A stretch of 64,000 nt of DNA from Chrysemys picta bellii (GCF_011386835.1 NC_088797.1:90282264-90346263); one strand, 5' to 3'; counted from the first letter of the stretch, positions 1 through 10,990 are shown. Notes: a model not told the origin generated them from the letters alone. Translations and numbers: made by a program.

Positions 1-2382
1 AACACTTCCTTTCTATATCATATACTGTATCTCCAAAGAAAATCCCCTTTGGGCATTATAATATTTCTTTCTAATAGCAGTCTGTAAATTCACTATCCTT
101 TTATGTTTTTTTTTTAACTACACAAGCTTGCTAAGAAAGCAAAGACCTCAGCCTAACAGCCATGAATGTTGATGTTTTAGGTGCATGCCTGTAGTGCATT
201 GTGCAAATTATAAAGACAGACATATGGTTCTACAGGTGGAGGCTTGTTCAGATGAAAGATTTGTTTTCATTTGTCTAATACTATCTGAAGGCAAATTCTA
301 TGGAATATCAATACAATTTGCCACTTCAGAACCTAGGTGCTTGCATGAATTAATGTGTGGGAGATCTTGATGTGTACTTAGGCAGACTAAAAATGCTATA
401 TTATGACTCTAGCATGATATGTCTACTCTTATCTTAGTATGGTAGCATACAATGCTGCTATGTTAAAGAAAAGATGGCTCTTCCATTCTGAACACCTGTT
501 TTCAGTTGTTAACTTATTGATTAAAAATTCCTTGTCTGGTGGTTGGTCTCAGCCTGGAAATATTACCCTCCAACTTTGGGCAGGATGGTGGGGGGGAATG
601 GCTTAGCTGTATCTGAATAATTGCTCATAATCACATACACTAAACAATATCTATACCTCAGTATTATATTTATTATAACATAAACCTTCTCTAAAACATT
701 CTTGAGGGAGATAAAAGGTCCCCCCCACAAATTCCTTTATTTAAAAAACAAAAAGCAATGGGGTCAATGATTAGTCCTTAATTGGGAACAGTTGTCTTGC
801 TGATTTTGAAAAAATCTCTCAAAACTGCAGTGTAAAACACAACTCTTCCAGGAAGCCTTTCATCAACCTGATTGCTCCTGCCAAAAAATGTTAACACTGA
901 TGAATGAAAAATGTATCTCAAAATAACAAATGCAAACAAACTCTTGGAACCACCAATTGTGTACTTAATGGCATCCCATCCCTTCCCCGTTTCCTGATTT
1001 GTATGTTGTCTATGTAGATAGTGCACTCTCTGCGGCATGGATCTTGGGCCAGATTCTCTGCTGCAGCCAGGTTCCTCGGGCCACAGAAGAGAGGAGGTTT
1101 TAACTGCCTCCCTCATTCTCTACTTGGCTTCAGGCTTCTCCAATATGTGCCAGAGAGCAAACAGTGCCCAAAGAGATGATTCACCAGCTGAGGATAGCTG
1201 GAACGATGCCTCCTCTTCAGACCCTTGACATGCATTGATATTATAGCAGGTAGTGCATTAGCTAACTGTACCAGCTTTATGCCTGATGGGCACTTGCCAA
1301 CACTGGAGGGAAATCCCTAGCTAGTGGGGGAGCAGCCAGCTGGCACATTCTTTGCACCATGTGAACTGTGGAAAGAATCTTCCCCCTTGATTTCACACTA
1401 TCTGCAAGACCCTCTGCATACACACAAATAATACTGAGTATAGAACTAATAATTTTGGTATTGTATTTCTTTTTCTGACTTCATTACAAACCACACACTT
1501 CAACATCACCTTAGGTATGTTGCTTACTGTCACACTGTTCTCTCAGCAGGCAATCATGTGACAGAAGACTGTAGTACAGCAATGCATTCCCTTTACAAAT
1601 TCACTTAAGGTTGGGAACTCTTTCTCTGAATTTCTTCACTTTGTGAATTTAAATCTCAAACTTAACATTTGGGAAACTTAGTTGTTTTACATTACAGTAA
1701 ATCATTCCATAGAGTAAGAAAGCATTAGAGGTCTCCACAGAAGATAGGCAGGAAGAAGTACAGTATTGTATAATTTAACAAGACCTTTCAGATTTGCAGC
1801 TGTGAACTGTAAGGTTAATAGTTTTTTCCTGTTGAGACTGTGGCGCCTTTGATCTTGCATAGAAATTAACAGGCACCTGTGTATAGAATTTGTTATATTA
1901 ACACTGGATTTCTTCATGTAAAACAAAATGTCTCTTGCGTTCTCTATCATCCAGGATATGCTTCATTTTTTATATCAGGAGCTCTTACAATGTTATTTCT
2001 TATTGCCCACCCCACCTGTTATTCTGTGCACAGTATTAAGGTCAATTTTAGCAGCAGTTTCACACACCTTTGTGATATGAGGTGTTAGAAGTAACTGTTC
2101 TTTTCACAGTGCCACTTTAGCTACAATATATTGCAGCAGGAATTCTAGCAACTGTTATATTTGAATAATGCTTGAAATTAAGCTTCCATTAACCCCTCCT
2201 TCCCCATCTTCTCAGCTATTCATAACTTTATCAAACAGACAGATTTTTGGAATGAAATTGTCCATGTTTATTCTCCAGCTAGAGCCAGCTCTTCTATAGA
2301 AATCCCACAAATGCCCCTGAGTTTCAAGTGTATTTAAAATGAACAAAACAAACTAAAACAAAAATAATTTGTCCCATATAAT
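1..2382. other. Unassigned AT-rich sequence
   Basis: I see no gene, exon or repeat I can name here. Short open frames on both strands lack any family resemblance and look like chance. The T-rich and C-rich runs near 110 and 720 are ordinary low-complexity tracts. Confidence 0.5.
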
Positions 2383-2505
2383 AGCACTTAATGCTTTCTA
2401 TGTTCAGTGTGCTTTACAAAAATTAACCCTCAATGCAGCATGGGAAAATAAGCATTTTAGCCCCATTTACCAATTGGGGAAACTGAGATAGTAAAGAATT
2501 CCCAC
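2383..2505 (-). repeat. MIR-type ancient SINE fragment
   Basis: The plus strand shows a decayed version of the MIR core read backwards: a segment ending in CTTTACAAAAATTAACC, then CCCCATTTACCAATTGGGG and AAACTGAGATAGTAAAG. MIR reads through these blocks in this order on its reverse strand. The tRNA-like head is not recognisable. Old and noncoding. Confidence 0.55.
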
Positions 2506-4085
2506 AAAAATATGCATGCCTAACTCACCAACTCTGACCACACTTTATTTAAAACTGGCTTTCCTGCATTTTCTTTTCTTTGAACACAAGCATTAGGTGC
2601 ATGTATTTGTCCTAAAGTGCTGTTGGTTAGACTGCAGGAGCTTACTAGAGCAGCAGTTTTGTACAGAGGCTGCACTAATCTCCCTTTGGTGCCTTTGAAA
2701 ATCCCAGCCAAAATGTTCAAATGTAAATTTATTGTACAGCAACTGAACCCATTGACTTCTCTCCTCTTTAACTTTAAAAGCTGCCAGTGAATCCCCTAAC
2801 CCCCTGTAGGTGAAAGTCTTTCTGGCTGTTCTGTATACATGAAGTGGTTGCTGGAAGGGGATTCAGATGGACAACTGTTAGGTTCCAGTGGCTCTACCAA
2901 AACTCAAGATGACATGATACTACACCAGCCCCCTATCACATGTGTTGAATGGGAGTTTAGGGATCAGGGGGCATAGTCAGCATTTTCCCATAATTTTGAG
3001 GGTTAGGGAGGAAATGCACCAACAGCCTCTATACACCTCAATCTGTCAAATTTAATCAAGAGTCCAATGTGAATAATATGGCTGGGGGCGGGGGGTACTT
3101 GACCCACTAGGATATGGGCAAAAAAACAGAGACTCCTTTGTTCTTGATGGGGAAAGTCTGCAAAGAGCAGAACTTGGTTAATAGATTATTTCAACTTTTA
3201 GTGCTATGGATTTGTGAATGAGAGCAAAATCAAGCCCTGACCATGAAACTAACTGCAACCCCCAAGATTAGAGGATTCCAGTAAAATAGTATGTCATTGT
3301 AAGAAACCTGACTCACTTACAGAAGCAGAGAGAAGAGAAGAAGCCGTATGTGGCTATTTTAATGAAACCTATAAGAATTTTTGCATACCACAGTAAATTC
3401 TAGTCGTCACTTGAACCTTACTTGATTGAAAGATGGTGCTTCTGTCCAACATACACTAAATAGAACAAATATTACCTTTGGCAATGAAAGCAGTTGTCAA
3501 TACAGATGTAGCTGAAGTAATAGGCACTTTTTGTACATGAAGATAAATGGTAGCAAGAAAAAAATAGTATTTCAGTACAAGCCAGCTGTTTGCACTCCTG
3601 TGTTCCTTCTTATACCTGGGGCTTTGTAACATAAAACATTGTTATTGCTGGAAATATACAGTCTGATTTGCAGAGGTGTTGAGCTGCAGGTTCTCAGCAT
3701 CTCTGAAAAATCAGACCAATAGCTTTTTAATAGTGTATCTGGGAACGATTGCAAGAACATGTCACCTCTGCAAATGGGTATGAATCCCAATAAAACACAC
3801 TAACCTCAGAGGAAATAATGTACCCTTAACATGGATTTCTACTCCAAAAAGTCTTTGTAAAAATGGGCTTGTGAGGGTCATTATTAATTGTTTCATTCAT
3901 TTGCATATCAAATATGCTCTATTTACAAGTAAAAGGATTTTTTTCTAACTGCAAGCCCTGCAAACTCACTTTCGTCTCATGTCTAGCAGTCAAACTGGAT
4001 TCTGTCCAGGCTCACACATCATCCCCAGTAATACAGGGTCTGCACAGCAAATTGTGCCCCTGTGACACCTTTGCAAATCCACTTA
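2506..4085. other. Unassigned sequence
   Basis: No gene or recognised repeat. The stretch ends directly at the CR1 tail near 4086. Confidence 0.5.
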
Positions 4086-4868
4086 TCATAGAATCATAGA
4101 AGATTAGGGTTGGAAGAGCCCTCAGGAGGTCATCTAGTCCAACCCCCTGTTCAAAGCAGGACCAATCCCAACAAAATCATCCCAGCCAGGGCTTTGTCAA
4201 GCTGGGTCTTAAAAACCTCTAAGGATAAAGTTTCCTCTGCTTCCCTAGGTAACCCATTCCAGTGCTTCATCACCCTCCTAGTGAAATAGTTTTTCCTAAT
4301 ATCCAACCTAAACCTCCCACACTGCAACTTGAGACCATTGCTCCTTGTTCTGTCATCTGCCACCACTGAGAACAGCTGAGCTCCATCCTCTTTGGAACCC
4401 CCTTTCAAATAGTTGAAGGCTGCTATCAAATCCCTCCTCATCTTTCTCTTCTGTAGACTAAATAAGCCCAGTTCTCTCAGCCTCTCCTCATAAGTCATGT
4501 GCCCCAGCCCCTTAATCATTTTTTGTTGCTCTCCGCTGGAGTCTCTCTAATTTGTTCACATCCTTTCTGTAGTGGGGGGCCCAAAACTGGACGCAATACT
4601 CCAGATGTGGCCTCACCAGTGCTGAATAGAGGGGAATAATCACTTCCCTCAATCTGTTGGCCATTAGCCTTCTTGGCAACAAGGGCACACTGTTGACTCA
4701 TATCCAGCTCCTTGTCCACTGTAATCCCCAGGCCCTTTTCTGCAGAATTGCCACTTAGCCAGTCGGTTCCCAGCCTTTAGCAGTGCATGGGATTCTTCCA
4801 TCCTAAGTGCAGGACTCTGCACTTGTCCTTGTTGAACCTGATAGATTTCTTTTGGCCCATCCTCCATT
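4086..4868 (-). mobile_element. CR1 LINE, 5'-truncated, 3' half of ORF2 and 3' tail
   Basis: This is the 3' end of a chicken-repeat-1 (CR1) non-LTR retrotransposon, inserted on the minus strand. The short CR1 tail of ATCATAGA repeats lies at 4086-4106, followed by the conserved 3' UTR (CATCTAGTCCAACCCCC on the plus strand). Minus-strand translation gives the C-terminal part of ORF2, downstream of the reverse-transcriptase core, with typical pieces such as [21 protein letters not shown] and [19 protein letters not shown]. The frame is broken at least twice, near 4516 and 4700, so it is dead. It lost its 5' end during insertion, as most CR1 copies do. It ends only about 75 bp from a different LINE fragment. 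Confidence 0.93.
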
Positions 4869-4943
4869 TAAGACAATGAGGTTGCACAAGTATAGTTGAG
4901 GGTATAATTTGGCCTGCAGGTTGTTTAGTACTGTTGATGTATG

Positions 4944-5478
4944 AGATGGAAAGAGTCCAATACCATCCTGTTGCATAAGAAAGGTGATTGAGAAAATCTA
5001 AAGATCTATTGCCTGAACTCCCTGCTTTCGCATATCTATAAATTGTTCACTAAAATAATAACAAATCGACTATCGCAAAACCAGGATGAACAGCAATCTA
5101 GAGAGCAGGCCGGCTTTCAAAAGAATTATAGCACAATAGACCACCGCTTCAATCTAAACCAACTACTAGAGCGCTCAAGGGAATATAAGTTCCTTTTGTG
5201 CTTTGCCTTCGTGCACTACGAGAAGGCGTTCGACAGTGTAGAGACTAACGCCATTCTTGAAGCTCTTTCAGAACAGGGCATCAGCGTGAAATATGTCACA
5301 TTACTAAAGGAAGCAAATTCTGACTGCAGCACGGACATATCGCTGTTTGATACTCCCCTCCGAATCACCACCGAAAAAGGTGTGAAACAAGGAGATACCG
5401 TTTCACCAAAATTATTCATAGCCTGTCTTGAATTGATTTTTCGATGAGCAGACTTGACCAAGGAACACCAGGCAGGTT
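4944..5478 (+). pseudogene. Reverse-transcriptase fragment of a second, non-CR1 LINE (RTE-like)
   Basis: The plus strand encodes a decayed reverse-transcriptase palm and fingers. Recognisable pieces in order are WKESNTILLHKKGD (4947 on), an in-frame stop at 4989, SLLSHIYKLFTKIITNRLS (about 5016-5070), EQAGFQKNYSTIDH, FVHYEKAFDSV (about 5208-5240) and KGVKQGDTVSPKLF (about 5377-5415). The last is the conserved G-V-x-Q-G-D block. In active members of this clade the FVxYEKAFD block carries the first catalytic aspartate; here position 5214-5216 encodes His. A TGA at 5445-5447 precedes the expected YADD box, and similarity fades near 5478. The wording of the motifs resembles RTE-type endonuclease/reverse-transcriptase proteins rather than CR1. 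The clade is my recognition from family knowledge, not a search. Confidence 0.7.
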
Positions 5479-5718
5479 ATTTTTACCTACCTGTTGTGTT
5501 GGAAGTGATAGGATATACATTTTTCCTATAGCACTTGTGCAGCTTTTTCTGGTTCACTCAATACATCAGCTACGTGGTGTGCAGAACTCTGTACACTTTT
5601 GCTTTCCAGATTAATCAAACACGGCCAATGTGAGCATTTGTTTGTTTCTTTCTTTCTTTTTTATATGGTATTAAGATCATCATGTCTTCTGTAACAGGAA
5701 GGCAAATCATTTAATGAA

Positions 5719-5825
5719 GGGGGCTGATCCTATAAAACTTCTCTTCGGTGAATGGCCCTTACTCACACAAGTAGTCCCACTGAAATCAAAGGTCTATTGT
5801 GCTGTGAATCATGATTTGCAGCCCT
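5719..5825. repeat. Short foldback repeat of the CCATTGAAGTCAATGG type
   Basis: The segment runs from GGGGCTGATCCT through CACAAGTAGTCCCACTGAAAT to TGATTTGCAGCCC, a decayed hairpin in which the two halves were once complementary. Similar hairpins occur at least six more times in this window. Confidence 0.4.
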
Positions 5826-5894
5826 ACCCGAATAGACTTGCAAGTACAAACCTACTAATGGATAATGAAAACTCATAACTTCAGTGATATTGTT

Positions 5895-6762
5895 ATTAAA
5901 TGGCAAAAAGAACTTTAAGGCAGAGTTTGGTTTTTCTGGTGACAGCTAGTCCCTTTCCAGAATGTCGAGTTCAGCAAAACTCAAACTTCTGAAAACCAGG
6001 AAAGACAGAGTCAAGTTAAATGCCCACATAACCTTAATTTTACCCCCCTGGAGCTGGTATCACACTCCAGCTGCATTTGCTGTATTAGTTGTAGCTGTAT
6101 TCAGTGGTGGAGGAATAAGTTGGAGCAGCTTGGAAAAGCTGTGGTTGTGATACAAGGAGATCTGGAGATCAGTTTTAGGCATGTCAGAGAGCTGTGACTG
6201 TGATCTGAGGAGATCTGGGTCTGAGTCTCCCTTCCCCATGTATTATCAAAGGAAAGAGGTGCATGTGTACCTTGAGGTTCCAGTCTGCATCATTTCAGTA
6301 TAGAATTGTTTTGGTTGTGTCATTAGAAGGCCACAAGTTTCTTTTTGCCATGCATATTGTCAGTAGTGAGATGAGATATGAGAGCATCTGTGAATTTAAT
6401 GATGGATAGGGAAAAGTATAGGCTTAGGTGATATCCACTGTGCGAGTTTGAAGGGGCGGTAAAAAGCCACAAAGTGGTTGTTAAATTTAACTGTCAGAGG
6501 AGTAGTAGGCTCTGTGTATGAGCATAGGGCAAGTGCAGGTAGTGCCTGTCTGTTACAGTGGAAAGGCAGAACACAAGTATGTGTGTTCTGGGTGTTGTAG
6601 CCAGGCATTGCTTAAAGAGGGTGGAGGTTAAGATACAGAGTTAATGCCTGTGCATCTCCTGGTTTTCAGAAGTTTGAGTTTTGCTGAACTCACTGTTTAA
6701 AGAGGGCATGAGTTACCATTGAGAAACCTTAATGCTGTTAATGAAGATTTTTGCCATTTAAT
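5895..6762. mobile_element. Unrecognised element bounded by long inverted repeats
   Basis: Two inverted arms of roughly 110-130 bases enclose about 600 bp. The core is a 35-bp perfect inverted match between 5967-6001 and 6657-6691 (GAGTTCAGCAAAACTCAAAC and onward). Outward the arms stay alignable to ATTAAATGGC at 5895 and its complement ending at 6762. The interior has no convincing open frame. The structure fits a long-terminal-inverted-repeat DNA transposon derivative, but I see no clear target duplication and do not recognise the family. Confidence 0.55.
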
Positions 6763-6934
6763 TTCCTAGTTTTTTTAAACAGAAGGAGAAACGTTTGTTG
6801 GTTGAAGTTATCAATGATTTAGGCAATAGTAGTTGTCATCTAGGTTTGCAGCTGATATGCTACTGTGGCCAGGTAACAATCAAAAGATGGAGGCTACATC
6901 TGTACTCTGAAGACTGTCAGCATAACCCCACAGT

Positions 6935-7130
6935 ATAAACACAGCCTACATTGATGGAAAGGCTTTTCTGTCGGGGTAGGAACACTGCCTCCCCAAACAA
7001 AGTTAGCTATATCAATAGACGCATTCTTCTGTCAAAGTGGCTGCACCTACACTTGGGGTGGTTCCACATAGCTTTGTTGGTCAGGGGTGTGGATTTTTCA
7101 CATTCCTAAGCAATACAGCTAGTGATCTAT
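6935..7130. mobile_element. Harbinger-type element fragment
   Basis: Decayed sequence with the style of the other short Harbinger elements in this window, including CAGCCTACATTGATGGAA, TTAGCTATATCAATAGACGC and TCAGGGGTGTGGATTTTTC. Both ends are uncertain and I see no target duplication. The call rests on family resemblance only. Confidence 0.4.
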
Positions 7131-7144
7131 CTTTAGTGCAGATC

Positions 7145-7335
7145 AAGGCCGAACTTTTATATAGTGCTTTTCATCAGTAGATCTCAAATAACTTTACATC
7201 ATTATCTCCATTTTACAGATGGGAAACTGAGGCAGGGGGAGGAGATGTGATTTGCCCAAGGGCACCAATCAGGCTAGTGGCAAACCTAAGAATAGTCTCA
7301 GTTGAGTGGCCTTTCCATTAGGCCACATATTTTCT
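7145..7335 (-). repeat. MIR SINE
   Basis: The plus strand shows CCATTTTACAGATGGGAAAC, TGAGGCAGGGGGAGG, then TTTGCCCAAGGGCACCAATC, the reverse strand of the MIR core, and ends near the tRNA-like head (GTGGCCTTTCCATTAGGCCA). One of the clearest MIR copies in the window. Confidence 0.8.
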
Positions 7336-7789
7336 GTGTGATTCCTCTGTGCTCCTCCTTGCTCTTGTACATTTGATTATAGTGGAAGAAGGATAATTGT
7401 CATGTTTTGAAATGTTTGCAATGTATAGTTGCTAACAGGGCTGGTGAGAGAAATGTCGTCCATGGCCTATATCTCAAAACAATGGCAGTTTTATTAAATG
7501 GTGGGTACAGTAACTTTAAGTATGTGAGGGAAGATTGGTGTGTCTCTCCTCCACTCCTTGCCCTCCCATTCTCTGCAACACATAGCCCCCCACCATTTCC
7601 AGCTTCCCCAGCCCCCCCCCCCCAATCTCATTAAGCTATTAGTTGGCATTGTAATAGTCACCAGCATGTAGAAAGTTGCTTCTTGCTTTCTTCTGCCCTA
7701 TGCTGCAGCATATACCTATCTCATGCAGTAGCTTACTGGAGGGCTGCACACTACTTTGGTTGTGTAACCCAAGCTGCACACTGAGTTGG
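7336..7789. other. Unassigned sequence
   Basis: No gene or named repeat. A C-run sits at 7611-7624. The short open frames crossing it are low-complexity artefacts. Confidence 0.5.
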
Positions 7790-8390
7790 GCCCCTCACTC
7801 CTTTTGCCTGCCCAGAACTGGGCCTCGAGATGGCAAACAGGGGTTCGTTGCCCGGTGTGCTTGGCACCAATAAAGACACCGAGGGGAGAAAGCAAGCCAA
7901 GTTTATTTCAGAGTTCTGAAATGGCACTAGGAGACCAGCATGTCTCAAATCAAGTGCAACAAATACAAACAAATGTTACCTTTTATACTCTAAACTGTTT
8001 GCATACGTTTCTTTGTCTGGCTGTTCCTCCTTACCCCTCCCTTCCAGACAACTGTTACAATAAACTCTACATAAGCTTGTGAGAAAACTTTCCCAGTCTT
8101 TGCGACGTTGGATTAGACACCTGCAAACTAACTACCCCTCTTTTCCCTCACTCCTTATCTCTATTATTTCTGCTAGTGTGAGTGAAACTGCAGCCATCTG
8201 CTAAAAAGCTGACATTACATTTCTGCTTCAGCCTGCTTCAGAGCATGTAAGCAGTTAGCACAGAAGTAGGTGAGAGTTCCCAAGATGGAGTCACTGTGGT
8301 TCACAGACCCAGAGCAAAAGAGCTTCATCGGCACTTTTGGCCTTCCACTCTCCCAAGTTACCTGGTAGCTATGCCTAGTGGACCCCAACA
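7790..8390 (-). mobile_element. LTR-like sequence, probably a solo LTR of an endogenous retroelement
   Basis: Read on the minus strand it begins TGTTGGGGTCCACTAGG at 8390. It has a TATA-like box (TATAAAA, complement of 7982-7988) and about 80 bp further on an AATAAA signal (complement near 7901-7906) before a GC-richer U5-like part. That order is what an LTR promoter/polyadenylation unit looks like. I cannot fix the U5 end or find a target duplication, and no internal gag or pol sequence is attached, so it is either a solo LTR or an unclassified repeat. Confidence 0.5.
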
Positions 8391-8760
8391 CTCCCACTAC
8401 CCACTCCCAGCTGGGACTCCCACCTCTGCTTCAGTCAGGCTTCCCTAGCTATGCCCCGTGTCCACCCCTCCTCCAAACTTGGCCTCTCCCGCACACCCAT
8501 TTGTCAGGCCCAACCCCCAATGGGGTGCTGTGTATCTATCTAACTATTCATTTTCTGGATTTCAGATGTTTGAATCTGAATTACTTTCCACTGCCTTCAT
8601 CCCCTAAATCCCAGATCACATGGAGGGGCATGGACGGAGCTCAGACAACCCAAGAGGAGCAAGGTCCTCCAGATCCACTGTGGGTACTGGGGCAGGGAGA
8701 GGGGCTGAGCCTCCAAAGGGGTAGTGATCATGGAAGGAGAGAATTCAGGCCTGTCAGTCC
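8391..8760. other. Unassigned C-rich sequence
   Basis: C-rich on the plus strand, with no gene or repeat I can name. It ends in the CCCTAACC target site of the hAT insertion. Confidence 0.45.
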
Positions 8761-8768
8761 CCCTAACC

Positions 8769-9081
8769 CAGGGGTAGGCAACCTATGGCACGCGTGCTGA
8801 AGGCGGCACGCGAGCTGATTTTCAGTGGCACTCACACTGCCTGGGTCCTGGCCACCAATCTGGGGAGCTCTGCATTTTAATTTAATTTTAAATGAAACTT
8901 CTTAAACATTTTAAAAACCTTATTTATTTTACATAGAACAATAGTTTAGTTATATATGATAGACTTTTATAGAAAGAGACCTTCTAAAAACGTTAAAATG
9001 TATTACTGGCATGCAAAACCTTAAATTAGAGTGAATAAATGAAGATTCAGCACACTACTTCTGAAAGGTTGCCGACCCCTG
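8769..9081. mobile_element. Non-autonomous hAT DNA transposon, 313 bp, with perfect 8-bp target duplication
   Basis: The element starts CAGGGGTAGGCAACC and ends GGTTGCCGACCCCTG, terminal inverted repeats matching at 14 of 15 positions. It is flanked by identical 8-bp copies CCCTAACC at 8761-8768 and 9082-9089. An 8-bp duplication with CAGGGG-type ends is diagnostic of hAT-superfamily transposition. The interior is AT-rich and noncoding, so it was moved by a transposase from elsewhere. The ends resemble Charlie-like hAT elements; the subfamily is not certain. Confidence 0.92.
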
Positions 9082-9089
9082 CCCTAACC

Positions 9090-9489
9090 CTAACCCCCCA
9101 ACTTCCTCTGTTACCCTCAGTCTCCGACCTTTCCAATCTTTTCCCCTCACACTCTCACTAATCCCTACATTTCCTTACCTGAACTCCAATTCCTTCTTCC
9201 TTCCACTACCACACATTTATCCCTGTCCCCATAATATCCCTAAGCCTTGCTTCAGACTCAAGCCCCTTTTGCACATACTCTTGCCCCCCTAAATCAACCC
9301 ATGGGGGGAAGGAAAGGTTGGGGGCCCTCACACAGTGGCACGCATATGGGAAGGGAACGTGTTAACTGCTGATCCTGGCCTTCCAGTCCAACTTTCTAAT
9401 CGCACAAAACCAAACGCCCCAGCCCTGAGGCCCTGCACCTGCTCACTCCATCCCCCTCCCTCCATCACTTGCTCTCCCCCACCTTCACT
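9090..9489. other. Unassigned C-rich sequence with telomere-like flank
   Basis: Begins CCCTAACCCTAACC and is C-rich to about 9300. No gene seen. Confidence 0.45.
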
Positions 9490-9945
9490 CACTTTCACTG
9501 GGCTGGGATAGGGGGTTGGGGTACGGGAGTGGGGTGAGGGCTCTGACTGTGGGTGCAGGCTCTGGGGTGGGGCCAGGGGTGAGGGGTTCAGGGTGCAGGA
9601 GAGGGCTCTGGGCTGGGGCCAAGGGGTTGGAGTTTGTGAGGCAGTGTGGGCTTCGGCTGGGGATATGGACTCTGGAGTAGGACGGGGATGAGGGATTTGG
9701 GGTGAAGGAAGAGGCTCCAGGCTGGGGCATGGAGTTGGAGTGGGGGGAGTGAGTGCTCCAGCTGGTGGTGCAGACCCTGGGGTGGGGCTGGGGATGAGGG
9801 GTTTGGTGTGCAGGAGGGGGCTGGAGCAGGGGGTTGGGATGTTGCAGGGGGTGCGGGCTCCGGGAGAGAGTTTGGATGCGGGAGGGGACTCAGGGCTGGG
9901 GCAGGGGGTTGGGGTGCAGGAGAAAGTTCAGGGTGCGGTGCTTAC
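9490..9945. repeat. G-rich minisatellite, units of roughly 110 bp
   Basis: Degenerate tandem units built from GGGGTGCAGG, CTCTGGGGTGGGGCCAGGG, GATGAGGGGTTTGG and GGCTGGGGCAGGGGGTTGG repeat several times. The units contain many G-tracts. Open frames through it on either strand are composition artefacts. A related block occurs at 55705-55960, where one unit measures about 108 bp. Confidence 0.75.
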
Positions 9946-10041
9946 TGCGGCTCCCGGGAAGCGGCCACCAGGTCTCTGTAGCCCATAGATTCATAGGAGG
10001 CCAGAGAGACTCCATGTGCTGTCCCCACCCCAAGGGCCAGC

Positions 10042-10162
10042 TCCGCAGCTCCCATTGGCAGGGAACCGCAACCAATGGGAGCTGCGGGGGAGCCAGGGAG
10101 GCTCTGTGCGCCACCTCCGCAGCTCCCATTGGTTGCAGTTCCCGGCCCATGGGAGCTCCTGA
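10042..10162. promoter_or_regulatory. Two inverted CCAAT-box palindromes
   Basis: Two imperfect palindromes of about 45 bp lie side by side. In the first (10042-10087), GCAGCTCCCATTGG is followed by AACCAATGGGAGCTGC, putting an ATTGG and a CCAAT core head to head. The second (10115-10162) repeats GCAGCTCCCATTGG but has lost the CCAAT core in its right arm (GCCCATGGGAGCTC). ATTGG/CCAAT is the core bound by NF-Y. Whether it acts as a promoter is inference. Confidence 0.45.
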
Positions 10163-10194
10163 GCTGGCCCTTGGAATGGGGGCAGCATGTGGAG

Positions 10195-10777
10195 CAGGGC
10201 CGGCTCCAGGCACCAGGCACCCAAGCACATGCTTGGGGCGGCACCTGGTAAGGGGCAACGGGGGGAGCGCGGCGCGGCATTCCGCGGGGGGGGGGCGCTC
10301 CGGCAGCGCGGCGCTTGGCGGGGGGGTGGCGCGGGCACGGTGCTGGGGGTGGGGGGTTCCAGCGGCGCTCAGCGGGGTTGGGCTCCGGCGGCGTGGCGCT
10401 CGGCACTCGGGGGGGGGGGGGTTCCGGCGGCGCTCGCTGGGGGGAGCGGGCTCCGGCAGCGCGGCGCTCGGCGGGGGGGGGGTGGCACGGGGCGCAGCGC
10501 TGGGGCGGGGGTTCTGGCGGCGTTCGGTGGAGGGGTGGTGCGGGGCGCGGCGCTCGGGGGGGGTTCCGGTGGTGCTCGGCGGGGGGGGTGGGCTTCGGCG
10601 GCGCGGCGCTTGGCGAGGGGGCGGCGCGGGGCGCGGCGCTGGGGGGGGTTCTGGCGGCGCTCGGCGGGGGGGCGGCGCGGGGCGCGGCGCTGGGGGGGTA
10701 TGGCGCGGCGCTCGGCGGGGGGGGGGCCGCGCTTTTTTTTGCTGCTTGGGGCAGCAAAAAAGTTAGAGACGGCCCTG
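10195..10777. mobile_element. hAT element with extreme G-rich tandem interior
   Basis: Ends CAGGGCCGGCTCCAGGCACC and AGAGACGGCCCTG form a short hAT-style inverted repeat. Flanking 8-mers ATGTGGAG and GTGTAGAC agree at 5 of 8 positions, a decayed target duplication. Just inside the ends, CATGCTTGGGGCGGCACC and TTGCTGCTTGGGGCAGCAAA form a second partial inverted match. The interior, about 10255-10730, is a degenerate tandem array of GGCGGCGCGGCGCTCGGCGG-like units separated by runs of 5-13 G. The long open frames across it come from lack of A and T. Confidence 0.75.
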
Positions 10778-10990
10778 GTGTAGACCCTCCCTGGCTGCCC
10801 ATGTGTCTAGGGCTGCAGGGACCTGGTGGCTGCGCAGAGCTAGGGCATGCAGGGAGCCTGCCTTATCCCCAGGTCCTCGCTGCACTGACAACTGCACTTT
10901 TAATGGCCCGCTCAGCGGTGCCAACTGGAGCCGCCAGGGTCCCTTTTTGACATGCCATTCTGGTTGAAAACTGGACGCCTGGCAACTCTA

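Larger units (their letters stand above)
9946..10990. mobile_element. GC-rich repeat body with CCAAT palindromes, interrupted by a hAT element
   Basis: This continues the minisatellite into a GC-rich unit ending GTCCCTTTTTGACATGCC and AACTGGACGCCTGGCAAC near 10985. With the hAT insertion (10195-10777) removed, the flanks GGGGGCAGCATGTGGAG and TGTAGACCCTCCCTGGC join into one repeat. Its class is unknown to me. Confidence 0.5.

Noticed and set aside
9834..10950. Long overlapping open frames on both strands (up to 310 codons)
   Set aside because: They lie in G/C-only tandem repeats where stop codons cannot form. The predicted proteins are Gly/Ala/Arg or Pro/Ala low complexity and overlap in several frames.
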